Shown one piece after another: positions 36,258 to 45,908 of a stretch of DNA of 64,000 nt. The notes under the pieces are model-generated. The model did no database searches, was not told the origin of the DNA, and saw only the letters and a list, made by a program, of their open reading frames with translations. A program made the position numbers and the translations under genes. Position 1 is the first letter of the stretch. Each line of letters opens with the position of its first letter. Source of the DNA: Clostridia bacterium (GTDB lineage: Bacteria; Bacillota; Clostridia; Oscillospirales; Acutalibacteraceae); NCBI GenBank assembly GCA_017465465.1, contig JAFTWE010000028.1:1-64000 (forward strand). Direction: 5' to 3'.

Positions 36258-36688
36258 TGCATATTGATGAAATTAAAAACGGCCTTGTTCTTGACCATAT
36301 CAAGGCAGGCAAGAGTATGAAAATCTACAATTACCTTGAGCTTGATAAGCTTGACTGCGTTGTTGCCATTATCAAAAATGTCAGCAGCAAAAAAATGGGC
36401 AAAAAGGATATTATCAAAATCGACGCTGAGATTGAGGTTGATGTTGATATTTTAGGCTATATCGACCCCGGCATTACCGTTGATGTTATCAAAGACGGCA
36501 AGCTTGTTGAAAAGCGTCATCTTGAATTGCCTGAAAAAGTCTGCAATGTTATTCATTGCAAAAACCCAAGGTGCATAACATCTACAGAGCAGGGGCTTCA
36601 GCAGATGTTTAAGCTCACAGACAAGGCAAACGGAATTTACCGTTGCATTTACTGTGAATCAAAAGCAAAGCACGGCAGTCTGCTGTAA
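36257..36688 (+). CDS. pyrI: Aspartate carbamoyltransferase, regulatory chain
   Basis: 143 residues. N-terminal nucleotide-effector domain (IKNGLVLDHIKAG) and a C-terminal zinc domain with four Cys: CKNPRC and later CIYC. It confers allosteric control by CTP/ATP on PyrB. Start overlaps the pyrB stop by one base. Last gene of the pyr operon proper. Confidence 0.97.
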   Translation: MHIDEIKNGLVLDHIKAGKSMKIYNYLELDKLDCVVAIIKNVSSKKMGKKDIIKIDAEIEVDVDILGYIDPGITVDVIKDGKLVEKRHLELPEKVCNVIHCKNPRCITSTEQGLQQMFKLTDKANGIYRCIYCESKAKHGSLL

Positions 36689-36712
36689 GGTGATAACCTA
36701 TCCGGTGATTTT

Positions 36713-37525
36713 ATGAAAAAATTCAAAAAACTGCATATAACAACGGTCTTTTTCGTGTTGCTGATGATTGTTTTTGTGTGGTGGGTTAACAATCACACCC
36801 TGAGTGTTAATCAGTATGAGGTTGAAAGTGACTTGGTGAATGATGAAATCACCATTGTTCATTTAACTGATTTGCATGGTGCAAGCTTTGGCAAGGATAA
36901 TAAAACCCTCATAAGCAGGGTTGCGGCGCAATCTCCCGACCTTATTGCCGTAACGGGCGATATGTTTACTTATGAAGACGAAGCAGGAAAGCAAACAGCT
37001 CTTACCTTGCTCAAGGCTCTTGCGGATAAATTTCCTGTGTATTATGTCAACGGTGAGCATGATGATGACGAGGCTTTTTTCACTCTTCTTAGTGAAAACG
37101 GAGTAAATGTTCTGAATTATAAGGATGAAGTTATAACAGTCAAGGGGACTGAGCTTCACCTTTACGGAATAGACAATGTTTATTTTTCTCCTCATTTTGA
37201 TTTGGAAAATGCGTTCAAAAAAGATGAAAAAACCTTTTCGATTTTGCTTTCTCACATGCCCGAATATGAAAGATTTAAGCCCTTCGGTATGGAGCTTGTT
37301 TTGTCGGGTGACACTCACGGCGGCTTGTTCCGCTTGCCTTTTGTGGGCGCGGTGTTTGACGGAGAAACAATTTTCCCCGATATGAACGGCAAATTTGTTA
37401 AAGGTCTTTATGAGGTTGAAGGTCAGTTTATCCATATTTCAGGGGGACTGGGAGTTTATCCTGTTCCAACCCGTTTGTGGAACCGACCTGAAATTGCAGT
37501 TATAAAATTACAACCTGAAAAATAA
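36713..37525 (+). CDS. Membrane-anchored metallophosphoesterase (YkuE/YaeI-like)
   Basis: 270 residues. One N-terminal transmembrane segment (LHITTVFFVLLMIVFVWWV), then a calcineurin-like phosphoesterase: HLTDLHG, AVTGDMF, VNGEHDDD, LSHMPE and LSGDTHGG are the five metal motifs in order (NH in the third is replaced by EH). The catalytic domain should face outside. YaeI/YkuE relatives act on lipid A precursors or other phospho-compounds; the substrate here is unknown. It follows pyrI by 24 bases and may be cotranscribed. Confidence 0.85.
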   Translation: MKKFKKLHITTVFFVLLMIVFVWWVNNHTLSVNQYEVESDLVNDEITIVHLTDLHGASFGKDNKTLISRVAAQSPDLIAVTGDMFTYEDEAGKQTALTLLKALADKFPVYYVNGEHDDDEAFFTLLSENGVNVLNYKDEVITVKGTELHLYGIDNVYFSPHFDLENAFKKDEKTFSILLSHMPEYERFKPFGMELVLSGDTHGGLFRLPFVGAVFDGETIFPDMNGKFVKGLYEVEGQFIHISGGLGVYPVPTRLWNRPEIAVIKLQPEK

Positions 37526-37531
37526 AAAGTA

Positions 37532-37560
37532 AAAGAGGAGGCGAAAACCTCCTCTTTGTT
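37532..37560. terminator. Bidirectional intrinsic terminator
   Basis: AAAGAGGAGG, loop CGAAAA, CCTCCTCTTT: 10-bp stem between the convergent phosphoesterase and pflA genes, with TTTGTTATTT on the plus side and A-rich sequence on the other. Confidence 0.85.
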
Positions 37561-38275
37561 ATTTCAGCTTTTCGGGAATCAGCTCATAGAGCTTGTCAAT
37601 TTCCGCTTGCGGCATTTCGGGAGTGTCTGCAAGGGGGAAGGGGATTCCCATATTTTCATATTTTGGAAGACAGAGCTTTCTGAATGGCAGAAGCTCTATT
37701 TTTTTTATATTTTTGCAGTTCTTTAAAAGCTCAAGCAGTGCTGTGATGTTTTCTTCACCGTCGTTAAGCTCAGGCACAATAACCTGCCTTATCCAAAGAG
37801 GAACTTCCATTTCCTCGGCGAGCTTTAAAAATCTGAGCACCTGCTCAAAATCGCCTCCGCAATGCTTTTGATAACTATCCGTATCAAGGAATTTGATATC
37901 AAGAAGCACAAGGTCTGTGACCTCTAAAAGCTCTTTTGCTTCGGTTAAATCACCAATTCCTGCAGTGTCAAGGGCTGTGTGAATGCCGTTTTCTTTTAAA
38001 AGTGCAAATAACTCTTTAACAAACTGAGCTTGCATCAGCGGCTCACCGCCCGAAACTGTGACACCGCCGTTTTTGATGTAGCTTTTAAAACGGAGGATTT
38101 TTTGAAGCATTTCTTCAGGGGTGTATTCTTCACCGCCCTCAAAGCTGTGAGTGTCAGGGTTGTGGCAATATACACATCTGAGCGGACACCCTTGCATAAA
38201 CACCACGCACCTCAGCCCGGGGCCGTCAACAGCCCCCATAGACTGAAAAGAGTGGACTTTGCCTATAGCTGACAT
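37559..38275 (-). CDS. pflA: Pyruvate formate-lyase activating enzyme
   Basis: 238 residues of the radical SAM family. The 4Fe-4S motif is CPLRCVYC (CxxxCxxC) near residue 30, preceded by GAVDGPGLRCVVFMQG; VTVSGGEPLMQ is the GGE motif. It installs the glycyl radical in PflB. The ATG at 38275 follows the pflB stop by one base, and its ribosome site GAGGCG lies inside the pflB end, so the two are coupled. Confidence 0.96.
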   Translation of the reverse strand: MSAIGKVHSFQSMGAVDGPGLRCVVFMQGCPLRCVYCHNPDTHSFEGGEEYTPEEMLQKILRFKSYIKNGGVTVSGGEPLMQAQFVKELFALLKENGIHTALDTAGIGDLTEAKELLEVTDLVLLDIKFLDTDSYQKHCGGDFEQVLRFLKLAEEMEVPLWIRQVIVPELNDGEENITALLELLKNCKNIKKIELLPFRKLCLPKYENMGIPFPLADTPEMPQAEIDKLYELIPEKLK

Positions 38276-38276
38276 A

Positions 38277-40511
38277 TTACATCGCCTCGTGGAAGGTTCT
38301 TGAAATAACCTCTCTCTGCTGTTCTTTAGAAAGCTTGCAGAAATTAACCGCATAGCCTGAAACTCTGATTGTCAGGTTAGGATATTTTTCGGGCTCTTCA
38401 TAGGCTGCCTGCAACACCTCACGGTTAAGAACATTAACATTAAGGTGATGTGCTTTCTGAGCAAAATATCCGTCAAGGAGGTTAACAAGGTTGTCAATTC
38501 TCTCATCTTCATTTTTGCCAAGAGCCTGAGGAACGATTGAGAATGTGTTTGAAATACCGTCACGGCAAACATCATAAGAGAGCTTTGCAACAGAGTTGAG
38601 AGAAGCAAGAGCACCGTTCTTTTCTCTGCCGTGCATGGGGTTTGCACCGGGGGCAAACGGCTCTCCCTTTTTGCGGCCGTCAGGAGTTGAGCCTGTCTTT
38701 TTGCCGTAAACAACATTTGATGTGATTGTAAGAATTGAAAGAGTAGCTTCGGCGTTTCTGTAAAGCTTCTGCTTTTTAAGCTCTTCATAGAACTTTTCAA
38801 CCTGCTCGCAGGCGATTGAGTCAACTCGGTCATCGTCGTTACCGAAGGTGGGGAACTCGCCCACTGTTTCAAAGTCTGTGATAAGGCCTGTATCTTTATC
38901 CTTAATGCAACGGACTTTAGCATATTTGATAGCTGAAAGTGAGTCTGCAAGCACGCTCATACCTGCAATGCCAAATGCCATAAAGCGGTGAACCTCAGTG
39001 TCGTGAAGAGCCATCTGGGTTTTTTCGTAAGCATACTTGTCGTGCATATAATGAATCTGATTCATTGTGTTTGCATACATTCTTGCAAGCCATGGGCGGT
39101 AAATATCAAGATATTCGCAAACCTTGTCATAATCAAGGTATTCATCAGGATACTGCTCATGAACGGGGCCTACCTGCATATTTCTGTTTTCGTCCTTACC
39201 GCCGTTGAGAGCCATAAGCATCAATTTTGCAAGGTTGGCTCTTGCACCGAAGAACTGCATCTGCTTGCCCACCTTCATAGCTGAAACACAGCAGGCTATT
39301 GCATAATCGTCGCCGTAAATGGGGCGCATAATGTCGTCATTTTCATACTGAATTGCATCAGTGTCGCAAGAAACCTTTGCACAGTATTTCTTGAAGTTTT
39401 CAGGTAAATCCTTAGACCAGAGAACTGTGAGGTTAGGCTCAGCAGAGGGCTTAAGGTTATAAAGTGTGTGCATAAAGCGGAATGTGTTCTTTGTAACGAG
39501 GGGGCGTCCGTCTTCACCAACACCGCCGAGAGCTTCGGTAATCCACATTGGGTCGCCGCCGAAAAGCTCATTGTATTCAGGGGTGCGAAGGTGCCTTGCC
39601 ATACGAAGCTTCAGCACAAAGTCATCAATGATTTCCTGAGCTTCTGTTTCGGTAAGAGTGCCTTCTTTGATATCACGCTCAAAGTAAATGTCAAGGAATG
39701 TAGAGGTTCTGCCAAGGCTCATTGCCGCACCGTTCTGCTCTTTGATAGCACCAAGATATGCAAAGTAGAGCCACTGAACAGCCTCTTTTGCATTCATTGC
39801 GGGCTTTGAAATGTCATAGCCATACATCTCAGCCATACCCTTGAGCATACCGAGGAAGTTAATCTGCTGGTGAAGCTCTTCAAGCTGACGGATTGCAAAT
39901 GAATCCATAATGTTGCAGCTTCTGCTGAGATTGTCTTTATCGTTCTTCTTTTCTTCAATGAGCTTGTCTATACCGTAAAGGGCAACACGGCGGTAGTCAC
40001 CGATGATTCGACCTCTTCCGTAAGCATCAGGAAGACCTGTGATAAGTCCGCAGGAGCGTGCAGCTCTTGTTTCCTTGCCGTAAACTCTGAAAACGCCGTC
40101 GTTGTGTGTTGTTCTATACTGGAATTCAGATTCAATCTTGTCGGAAAGTCTGTAGCCGTAAGCTTCACATGCTGAGCGTGTCATACGGATACCGCCAAAG
40201 GGGTTAACGCCTCTTTTAAGAGGTCTGTCAGTCTGAAAGCCGACGATAATCTCATTCTTTTTGTCAAGATAACCGGGCTTGTAGTTGAGAAGTGAAGTAA
40301 CGGTGTGAGTGTCAATGTCAAGTACTCCGCCGTACTGCCTTTCAAGAGCCATTAAATCTTCTGCTTTTTTGAGCAAATCCTTAGTTCTGTCTGTTGAACC
40401 TGAAAGGAAGGTGTAATCACCCTCATAAGGGGTGTAGTTCTTTTGAATAAAGTCTCTGACATCAATATTTTCCTGCCAGTTACCGGGGTTAAACCCTCTC
40501 CACTGTTCCAT
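38277..40511 (-). CDS. pflB: Formate C-acetyltransferase (pyruvate formate-lyase)
   Basis: 744 residues. Active-site cysteine pair in [14 protein letters not shown] near residue 415 and glycyl-radical loop RVSGYAVNF near the C terminus. Converts pyruvate + CoA to acetyl-CoA + formate under strict anaerobiosis, feeding one-carbon metabolism as well as energy. Preceded by a ZTP riboswitch and a consensus promoter; followed by its activase. Confidence 0.98.
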   Translation of the reverse strand: MEQWRGFNPGNWQENIDVRDFIQKNYTPYEGDYTFLSGSTDRTKDLLKKAEDLMALERQYGGVLDIDTHTVTSLLNYKPGYLDKKNEIIVGFQTDRPLKRGVNPFGGIRMTRSACEAYGYRLSDKIESEFQYRTTHNDGVFRVYGKETRAARSCGLITGLPDAYGRGRIIGDYRRVALYGIDKLIEEKKNDKDNLSRSCNIMDSFAIRQLEELHQQINFLGMLKGMAEMYGYDISKPAMNAKEAVQWLYFAYLGAIKEQNGAAMSLGRTSTFLDIYFERDIKEGTLTETEAQEIIDDFVLKLRMARHLRTPEYNELFGGDPMWITEALGGVGEDGRPLVTKNTFRFMHTLYNLKPSAEPNLTVLWSKDLPENFKKYCAKVSCDTDAIQYENDDIMRPIYGDDYAIACCVSAMKVGKQMQFFGARANLAKLMLMALNGGKDENRNMQVGPVHEQYPDEYLDYDKVCEYLDIYRPWLARMYANTMNQIHYMHDKYAYEKTQMALHDTEVHRFMAFGIAGMSVLADSLSAIKYAKVRCIKDKDTGLITDFETVGEFPTFGNDDDRVDSIACEQVEKFYEELKKQKLYRNAEATLSILTITSNVVYGKKTGSTPDGRKKGEPFAPGANPMHGREKNGALASLNSVAKLSYDVCRDGISNTFSIVPQALGKNEDERIDNLVNLLDGYFAQKAHHLNVNVLNREVLQAAYEEPEKYPNLTIRVSGYAVNFCKLSKEQQREVISRTFHEAM

Positions 40512-40561
40512 AATATTACCTCCTTAATTCTATAAAAACAAAAATGTAAACAAATATAAAA

Positions 40562-40672
40562 GGGCAGCATCCCACAAGATGCTGCCCAGACGGTCGGCTA
40601 AAGTCGGCAGTCATTCCCTCGTGGTAAATCCACTGAATCCGTCAGTAATGATTGCCCTGATTGCAAACTGAT
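40562..40672 (-). ncRNA. ZTP riboswitch (pfl motif) with expression-platform terminator
   Basis: On the minus strand: an ACTGACGG segment, the GTGGAT-TT-ACCAC hairpin with a GAGGGAATGAC flank, and the conserved CCGTCTGGGCA 3' element. GACGG and CCGTC can form the pseudoknot. The GGGCA of the aptamer also begins the terminator stem GGGCAGCATC (40571-40562) / GATGCTGCCC (40587-40578), followed by TTTTATATTTG. Aptamer and terminator are thus mutually exclusive: ZTP/ZMP should switch pflB on when 10-formyl-tetrahydrofolate is short, since formate is its one-carbon source. Confidence 0.93.
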
Positions 40673-40700
40673 TATACCACAAGATACCCCTTGCCGTCAA
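40671..40700 (-). promoter_or_regulatory. Promoter of the ZTP-pflB-pflA transcript
   Basis: Minus strand: TTGACG (40700-40695), 18 bases, TATAAT (40676-40671). Confidence 0.75.
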
Positions 40701-40728
40701 TATCAAATTCAATTAAAAATAATCTTTT

Positions 40729-41445
40729 TTATTTTCTGAAAAATCTGCGTTTTCTTCTGTTGGCTCTCTTTTCTTTTGCTTCATTGTCGCCTGAATTTTT
40801 GGGGTCAGAAAACCATTGCACTAAATAATCGCTGTTTATGAAATTATAGAAATCTGTTTTGTCGTCTGAAACTCTCAATGTTCTTCTGAAAACAGCATTC
40901 CAAACCTTGTCGAGCACATTGGCAACGAGAAGCAAAAGTAAATAACTGATAGCTGAATATATCAAACCGATTTTCCAACCGCTGAAATAAAATATTGCAA
41001 TACCAATCAGAATTAACACTATATAAACATCAATGTACTCAAGAAAATCAGGGAAAAAGAATTCTTTTATTCTTTTTCTCTTAAACACCTTTTCCATTTC
41101 TTCCTTGTTTTCAACCGTGAAAGCATTAAAAAGGCATTCGTTATTCTGAACGCACATTTTTGCTCTAATCAGATTGATGCAGGAATATGTTGAATAATTG
41201 TCACAGCTTATTTTAAATTCAATATCTTCATCTGACTCAAAAAGCTGATAATCTGTGATTACATTGAAATAGTAAAACCCGTTCTTATAGTGACTTGGCG
41301 TTGCACATTTTACCGAAACAGTGTGTGTCGGCTTGTTTTTAACTTCAATATCAACACCGTCATTCGGTAAAATAGTAAGATTGTCTCCGCTATTAACTGA
41401 GATGTTGATTTTTTGATTGCTTGTGTTAACAAATTTCATCTTCAT
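40729..41445 (-). CDS. Membrane protein of unknown function
   Basis: 238 residues. The N-terminal ~115 residues are beta-rich and hydrophilic (MKMKFVNTSNQKINISVNSGDNLTI); two hydrophobic segments at about 138-180 (YIDVYIVLILIGIAIFYF, LIYSAISYLLLLLVANV) form a hairpin in the membrane; the C-terminal tail is very basic (KEKRANRRKRRFFRK). No known motif. GGGGGAGG precedes the start. Its 3' end lies beside the pflB promoter. Possibly cotranscribed with the HAD gene 26 bases upstream. Confidence 0.65.
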   Translation of the reverse strand: MKMKFVNTSNQKINISVNSGDNLTILPNDGVDIEVKNKPTHTVSVKCATPSHYKNGFYYFNVITDYQLFESDEDIEFKISCDNYSTYSCINLIRAKMCVQNNECLFNAFTVENKEEMEKVFKRKRIKEFFFPDFLEYIDVYIVLILIGIAIFYFSGWKIGLIYSAISYLLLLLVANVLDKVWNAVFRRTLRVSDDKTDFYNFINSDYLVQWFSDPKNSGDNEAKEKRANRRKRRFFRK

Positions 41446-41471
41446 AAAAAATCCTCCCCCGAAGATTTTAT

Positions 41472-42128
41472 TTAATTAAATATTATATTTTTTAACTCCT
41501 CGGTATCTTTTGCAATGTAGTCTGCTTTGTATTCCTCAAATTCCTCCTGACTGCCGTAGCCAAACAGCACAGCCGCGCAGGGGATGCCTGCATTGTGTGC
41601 GCCCACAATGTCATAAAGTCTGTCGCCAACCATAAGCACTTTTGCATTTTCACCTAAATTCATTTTAGCAATGCAGGTTTTTACAATGGTTGTTTTGTCA
41701 GATTCAATATACCTTGGGTCAGAGCCTGCAGTGAAGTCAAAATAATCGCTGATGCCTGTGTCATTAACAATTATATTGATAAAATCCTCAGGCTTTGAGC
41801 TTGCTATGCCTGTAACACCGCCCTGTGCCTGAATATTTTTAAGCAAATCCACAATGCCGTCATACAGGTCAAACTCGTAAATGCCCTTAACAGAATATCT
41901 TTCTCGGTAGCTTGCAACGAGCTTTGTGCTCATTTCATCATCAACGCCGCATTCACGCTTAAAGCTGTCGTGAAGGGGAGGACCTACAAAAGTGCGAAGG
42001 CTCGCTTCTCCCAGTGTGGGTAAGCCGTTTTTCTCAAGTGCATATCTAATGCAGTTAAAAATACCTCTGCCTGTGTCGGCAACAGTTCCGTCAAAGTCAA
42101 AAATTACAGCATCAAAATTCAAACTCAT
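41472..42128 (-). CDS. HAD-superfamily hydrolase, phosphoglycolate phosphatase-like
   Basis: 218 residues. HAD subfamily IA: motif I DFDGTVADT near residue 10, motif II S in IASSKP, motif III K in DKTT and motif IV GDRLYDIVGA. The alpha-helical cap lies between motifs I and II. Resembles PGP/pyrophosphatase-type housecleaning enzymes. The ATG at 42128 has GGAGG 7 bases upstream; a GTG one codon earlier is too close to it. Confidence 0.88.
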   Translation of the reverse strand: MSLNFDAVIFDFDGTVADTGRGIFNCIRYALEKNGLPTLGEASLRTFVGPPLHDSFKRECGVDDEMSTKLVASYRERYSVKGIYEFDLYDGIVDLLKNIQAQGGVTGIASSKPEDFINIIVNDTGISDYFDFTAGSDPRYIESDKTTIVKTCIAKMNLGENAKVLMVGDRLYDIVGAHNAGIPCAAVLFGYGSQEEFEEYKADYIAKDTEELKNIIFN

Positions 42129-42180
42129 CACAATTCCTCCAAGTTTTATCAGGAAAATATCATAACATAAAAAACAAATA

Positions 42181-42209
42181 TTTACAATCTAAAAATTATA
42201 TGTTATACT
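42181..42209 (+). promoter_or_regulatory. Promoter of the aminotransferase-trpS transcript
   Basis: TTTACA (42181-42186), 17 bases, TATACT (42204-42209). Confidence 0.6.
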
Positions 42210-42242
42210 TTATCAGTTAAATTATATAGTGAGGTAGTGTGT

Positions 42243-43436
42243 ATGGACTACATATTTTCAGACAAAATTTCATCATTGCAGCCGTCTGCAATCCGTGAAA
42301 TACTCAAGGCTTCATCAGTTCCGGGTATGATTGCTCTTGCCGCAGGCAACCCTGCGCCCGACTCATTCCCCATTGATGCTATTAAAGAGATTTCACAGGA
42401 TATTTTTGAAAACCACCCGATTGAGGCTTTGCAGTACGGTGTAACAGAGGGTTATCCCGCATTGATTAAGCGTGTAACCGATTGGCTTCATACAAGCAAA
42501 AAAATCGGCAAAGACACAGATTCTGTTATTATCACAAGCGGCGCTCAGCAGGTTATGGACTTAACCACTAAGGTTCTTTGCAATGAGGGTGATGTTGTTA
42601 TTGCAGAAACTCCCTCTTTCATCGGCTCTCTTAACTGCTTCCGTGCTTATAATGTTAAGCTTCGCGGTGTTTCACTTGAGGATGACGGAATTAACATCGA
42701 AGAGCTTGAAAAAGCCCTTAAGGAAGAGCCTAAGGCAAAGTTTATTTATGTTATTCCTAATTTCCAGAATCCCTCAGGCATCACAATGAGTGTTGAAAAG
42801 CGTAAGGCTGTGTATAACCTTGCCTGCAAATATAACAAGATTATTCTTGAAGATAACCCCTACGGTGACACAAGAGTAGCAGGGGAGGATTTGCCCTCAA
42901 TCAAGAGCTTTGATGAAGAAGGCAGAGTAATTTATGCAGGCACCTTCTCAAAGGTTATGGCCCCCGGTATCCGCGTTGGCTATGTTCTCGGTCCGTCAGC
43001 AGTTGTGGCTAAAATGACCGTAGGCAAGCAGACAAGCGATGTTCACACCCCGATGTTTAACCAGATGCTTGTTGAGAAATGGATGGCAAATTATGATATT
43101 GACGAGCATATCGCAAAAATCAAAGATTGCTACCGTGAAAGACTCAACTTCCTTTGTAAGAGAATTGACGAGGAATTAGGCGGAATTGTTAAATATGTCC
43201 GTCCCGAGGGTGGCCTTTTCGTCTGGTGCGATTTGCCCGAAAATATTGATATGATTGAATTTTGCAACAATGCAATCAAAAGGAATGTTGCTGTTGTTCC
43301 CGGCACTGCATTTGTTGTAAATGATGATGATAAATTCAACGCAATCCGCCTCAACTTCACAACCCCCACCATTGAAGCTATGGATAAGGGCCTTAAGATT
43401 TTGGGTGAGGTTGCCGCAGAAATGAATAAGAGGTAA
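42243..43436 (+). CDS. PLP-dependent class I aminotransferase (2-aminoadipate/aromatic type)
   Basis: 397 residues, fold type I. SGAQQVMDL binds PLP phosphate, PNFQNPSGITM and EDNPYGDTR hold the pyridine ring, and the Schiff-base lysine is in GTFSKVMAPGIRVGYV near residue 236. The pattern matches the LysN/ARO8-like group, which transaminate aromatic amino acids, 2-aminoadipate or branched-chain acids; no N-terminal GntR domain is present, so it is not a MocR regulator. Located 4 bases ahead of trpS, and the window also has iorAB, so an aromatic aminotransferase is a reasonable guess. Confidence 0.85.
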   Translation: MDYIFSDKISSLQPSAIREILKASSVPGMIALAAGNPAPDSFPIDAIKEISQDIFENHPIEALQYGVTEGYPALIKRVTDWLHTSKKIGKDTDSVIITSGAQQVMDLTTKVLCNEGDVVIAETPSFIGSLNCFRAYNVKLRGVSLEDDGINIEELEKALKEEPKAKFIYVIPNFQNPSGITMSVEKRKAVYNLACKYNKIILEDNPYGDTRVAGEDLPSIKSFDEEGRVIYAGTFSKVMAPGIRVGYVLGPSAVVAKMTVGKQTSDVHTPMFNQMLVEKWMANYDIDEHIAKIKDCYRERLNFLCKRIDEELGGIVKYVRPEGGLFVWCDLPENIDMIEFCNNAIKRNVAVVPGTAFVVNDDDKFNAIRLNFTTPTIEAMDKGLKILGEVAAEMNKR

Positions 43437-43440
43437 TATT

Positions 43441-44442
43441 ATGGAAAACGAGAAAAAGTCAGTTGTTTTAAGCTGTATTCAGCCAACAGCAGTTCCCACT
43501 CTGGGCAACTACCTCGGTGCGCTTAAAAACTGGAAATATATGAGTGAAGATTATGACTGCTATTATGCCGTAGCAGACCTTCACGCAATCACAGTCCGTC
43601 AGGAGCCTGCAAAGCTTCGCAAGCAGACAATGGAAATGTATGCTTTGCTTATTGCCCTCGGTCTTGACCCTGAAAAGAATGTTGTTTTTGTTCAGAGCCA
43701 CGTGCCTGAGCATTCACAGTTAAGCTGGATTCTCAACTGCTACACCCAGTTTGGTGAAGCTTCAAGAATGACCCAGTTTAAAGATAAATCTCAAAAGCAC
43801 GCTGATAACATCAATGTTGGTCTTTTTGATTATCCTGTTTTAATGGCTGCCGATATTCTTCTTTATCAGGCAGATTTCGTTCCAATCGGTGCCGACCAGA
43901 AACAGCATCTTGAATTGGCAAGAAACATTGCAGACCGCTTTAATCAGGTGTATTCACCCACATTTGTTGTTCCAGAGCCATTCTTCGGCAAGGTTGGCGC
44001 AAAGGTTATGTCACTTCAGGACCCGACTAAGAAGATGTCCAAGTCCGACACCAATCCAAAGGCAAGCATCGGTATGCTTGACACTCCTGATGTAATCGTT
44101 AAGAAGTTTAAGTCAGCGGTAACCGACAGTGAAGCCAAGGTTTATTACGGTGACGGCAAAGACGGCATCAACAACCTTATGACTATTTATTCAGCCTGCA
44201 CAGGTCTTGATTATGAAAAAATCGAAAAAGAATTCGACGGCAAAGGCTACGGCGATTTCAAAGCCGCCGTTGCAGAGAGTGTTGTTGAATCTCTTCGTCC
44301 TATTCAGGATGAATTCAACCGCCTTATAAACGATAAGGCATACCTTGAACAGTGCGCTAAAACGGGCAGTGAAAGAGCTTCATACACCGCACGAAAGACT
44401 CTTCGCAAGGTTATGAAAAAGGTTGGCTTTTGGCAGGTTTGA
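43441..44442 (+). CDS. trpS: Tryptophanyl-tRNA synthetase
   Basis: 333 residues, class I synthetase. The HIGH-like signature is TLGNYLGAL near residue 20 (TxGN form usual for TrpRS) and KMSKSD near 198; GADQKQHLELARNIADRFN is also diagnostic. The ribosome site AAGAGG overlaps the end of the aminotransferase gene. No T-box precedes it. Confidence 0.97.
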   Translation: MENEKKSVVLSCIQPTAVPTLGNYLGALKNWKYMSEDYDCYYAVADLHAITVRQEPAKLRKQTMEMYALLIALGLDPEKNVVFVQSHVPEHSQLSWILNCYTQFGEASRMTQFKDKSQKHADNINVGLFDYPVLMAADILLYQADFVPIGADQKQHLELARNIADRFNQVYSPTFVVPEPFFGKVGAKVMSLQDPTKKMSKSDTNPKASIGMLDTPDVIVKKFKSAVTDSEAKVYYGDGKDGINNLMTIYSACTGLDYEKIEKEFDGKGYGDFKAAVAESVVESLRPIQDEFNRLINDKAYLEQCAKTGSERASYTARKTLRKVMKKVGFWQV

Positions 44443-44500
44443 CAAAAAACCTGAAACCGAATTGAAACATTTGGCACTTTAGCCGAAAATCAAAAATTTA

Positions 44501-44550
44501 TGAATAAATATGCAAAATATACTTGATTTTTCTGTATATTGGTGTATAAT
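44501..44550 (+). promoter_or_regulatory. argG promoter with putative ARG box
   Basis: TTGATT (44523-44528), 16 bases, TATAAT (44545-44550). Just upstream, TGAATAAATATGCA (44501-44514) differs at one position from the ARG-box half-palindrome TGAAT-N4-ATTCA, and TGCATAATTAT follows the -10 box. ArgR control of a lone argG would be sensible but is only inferred. Confidence 0.5.
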
Positions 44551-44590
44551 CAATGCATAATTATAAAACACACATTTGGAGGAAATAAAA

Positions 44591-45823
44591 ATGAAAGAAA
44601 TTAAAAAAGTAGTTCTTGCCTACTCAGGCGGTCTTGATACATCAATCATCATCCCTTGGCTTAAAGAAAACTATAACAACTGTGAGGTTGTAGCAGTTTC
44701 AGGTGACGTTGGTCAGGGTACAGAGCTTGACGGTCTTGAAGAAAAGGCTATTGCAACAGGCGCTTCAAAGCTTTATATCGAAGACCTTAAAGATGTTTTT
44801 GTAAATGACTTTGTATTCCCCTCAATCAAAGCAGGCGCAGTTTATGAAAAGGAATATCTTCTCGGCACAGCATTTGCTCGCCCCATCATCGCTAAGAGAC
44901 TTGTAGAAATCGCAAAGGCTGAAGGCGCTGACGCTATCTGCCACGGCTGCACAGGTAAGGGTAATGACCAGGTTCGTTTTGAGCTTGCAATCAAAGCTTT
45001 TGCTCCCGAAATGCAGATTATCGCTCCCTGGAGAATCTGGGACATCAAATCTCGTGAAGAAGAGATTGAATATGCAGAGGCAAGAAACATTCCTCTTAAA
45101 ATTAACCGTGAAACAAACTATTCAAAAGATAAGAACTTGTGGCATCTTTCTCACGAAGGTCTTGACCTTGAAGACCCCGCAAATGAGCCTCAGTATAACA
45201 AGCCCGGCTTCCTTGAAATGGGTGTTTCACCCGAGCAGGCTCCCGATGAACCCACTTATGTAACAATTTCATTTGAAAAGGGTATCCCTGTTGCTGTTGA
45301 CGGCAAGAAAATGGGCGGCGTTGAGATGATTGAGCTTCTTAACGACATCGGCGGTAAAAACGGCGTTGGTCTTGCAGATATCGTTGAAAACCGTCTTGTT
45401 GGTATGAAGTCAAGAGGCGTTTATGAAAACCCCGCAGGCTCAATCCTTTACAAGGCTCACGACATTCTTGAAACTCTTTGCCTTGACAGAGAAACACATC
45501 ACTACAAAATGCTCGTAGCTCAGAAATTTGCTGAGGTTGTTTACTTCGGTCAGTGGTTCACTCCTTTGAGAGAGGCTCTTTCAGCTTTTGTTGACAAAAC
45601 ACAGGAAACTGTTACAGGCGATGTTAAGCTTAAGCTCTACAAAGGTAACATCATCAATGCAGGTGTTACATCACCTTACTCACTTTACAGTGAAGCATTT
45701 GCAACATTTGATGAAGACGATGTTTATGACCAGAAGGATTCAGCAGGCTTCATCAACCTCTTCGGACTTCCCCTCAAGGTTAAAGCAATCCTTGACGCAG
45801 AAAGAGAAGCAAAAAATAAATAA
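44591..45823 (+). CDS. argG: Argininosuccinate synthase
   Basis: 410 residues. ATP-pyrophosphatase motif AYSGGLDTS near residue 10; [13 protein letters not shown] and the PWR segment near residue 120-140 are family hallmarks. Joins citrulline and aspartate in arginine synthesis. ATG at 44591 with GGAGG upstream. argH is not adjacent, unlike the common argGH pair. Confidence 0.97.
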   Translation: MKEIKKVVLAYSGGLDTSIIIPWLKENYNNCEVVAVSGDVGQGTELDGLEEKAIATGASKLYIEDLKDVFVNDFVFPSIKAGAVYEKEYLLGTAFARPIIAKRLVEIAKAEGADAICHGCTGKGNDQVRFELAIKAFAPEMQIIAPWRIWDIKSREEEIEYAEARNIPLKINRETNYSKDKNLWHLSHEGLDLEDPANEPQYNKPGFLEMGVSPEQAPDEPTYVTISFEKGIPVAVDGKKMGGVEMIELLNDIGGKNGVGLADIVENRLVGMKSRGVYENPAGSILYKAHDILETLCLDRETHHYKMLVAQKFAEVVYFGQWFTPLREALSAFVDKTQETVTGDVKLKLYKGNIINAGVTSPYSLYSEAFATFDEDDVYDQKDSAGFINLFGLPLKVKAILDAEREAKNK

Positions 45824-45830
45824 TCAATTA

Positions 45831-45856
45831 AAGCTCCCGCCAAGGGAGCTTTTTTG
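45831..45856 (+). terminator. Intrinsic terminator after argG
   Basis: AAGCTCCC, loop GCCAA, GGGAGCTT, then TTTTT. Confidence 0.92.
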
Positions 45857-45859
45857 ATG

Positions 45860-45887
45860 TTGCAAAATTTATGATTTATGATACAAT
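45860..45887 (+). promoter_or_regulatory. Promoter of the 45909 membrane protein gene
   Basis: TTGCAA (45860-45865), 16 bases, TACAAT (45882-45887). Confidence 0.6.
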
Positions 45888-45908
45888 GAAAGCTGAAAGG
45901 GGATATAT

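Noticed and set aside
39468..39809. 113-codon plus-strand frame inside pflB
   Set aside because: Antisense shadow of a highly conserved gene; no promoter or ribosome site.
42243..43436. Aminotransferase considered as a MocR-type regulator
   Set aside because: The protein begins directly with the aminotransferase fold; there is no N-terminal GntR winged helix.
44434..44453. CAGGTTT/AAACCTG hairpin at the end of trpS as terminator
   Set aside because: The stem is short and no T-tract follows, so I did not list it as a terminator.
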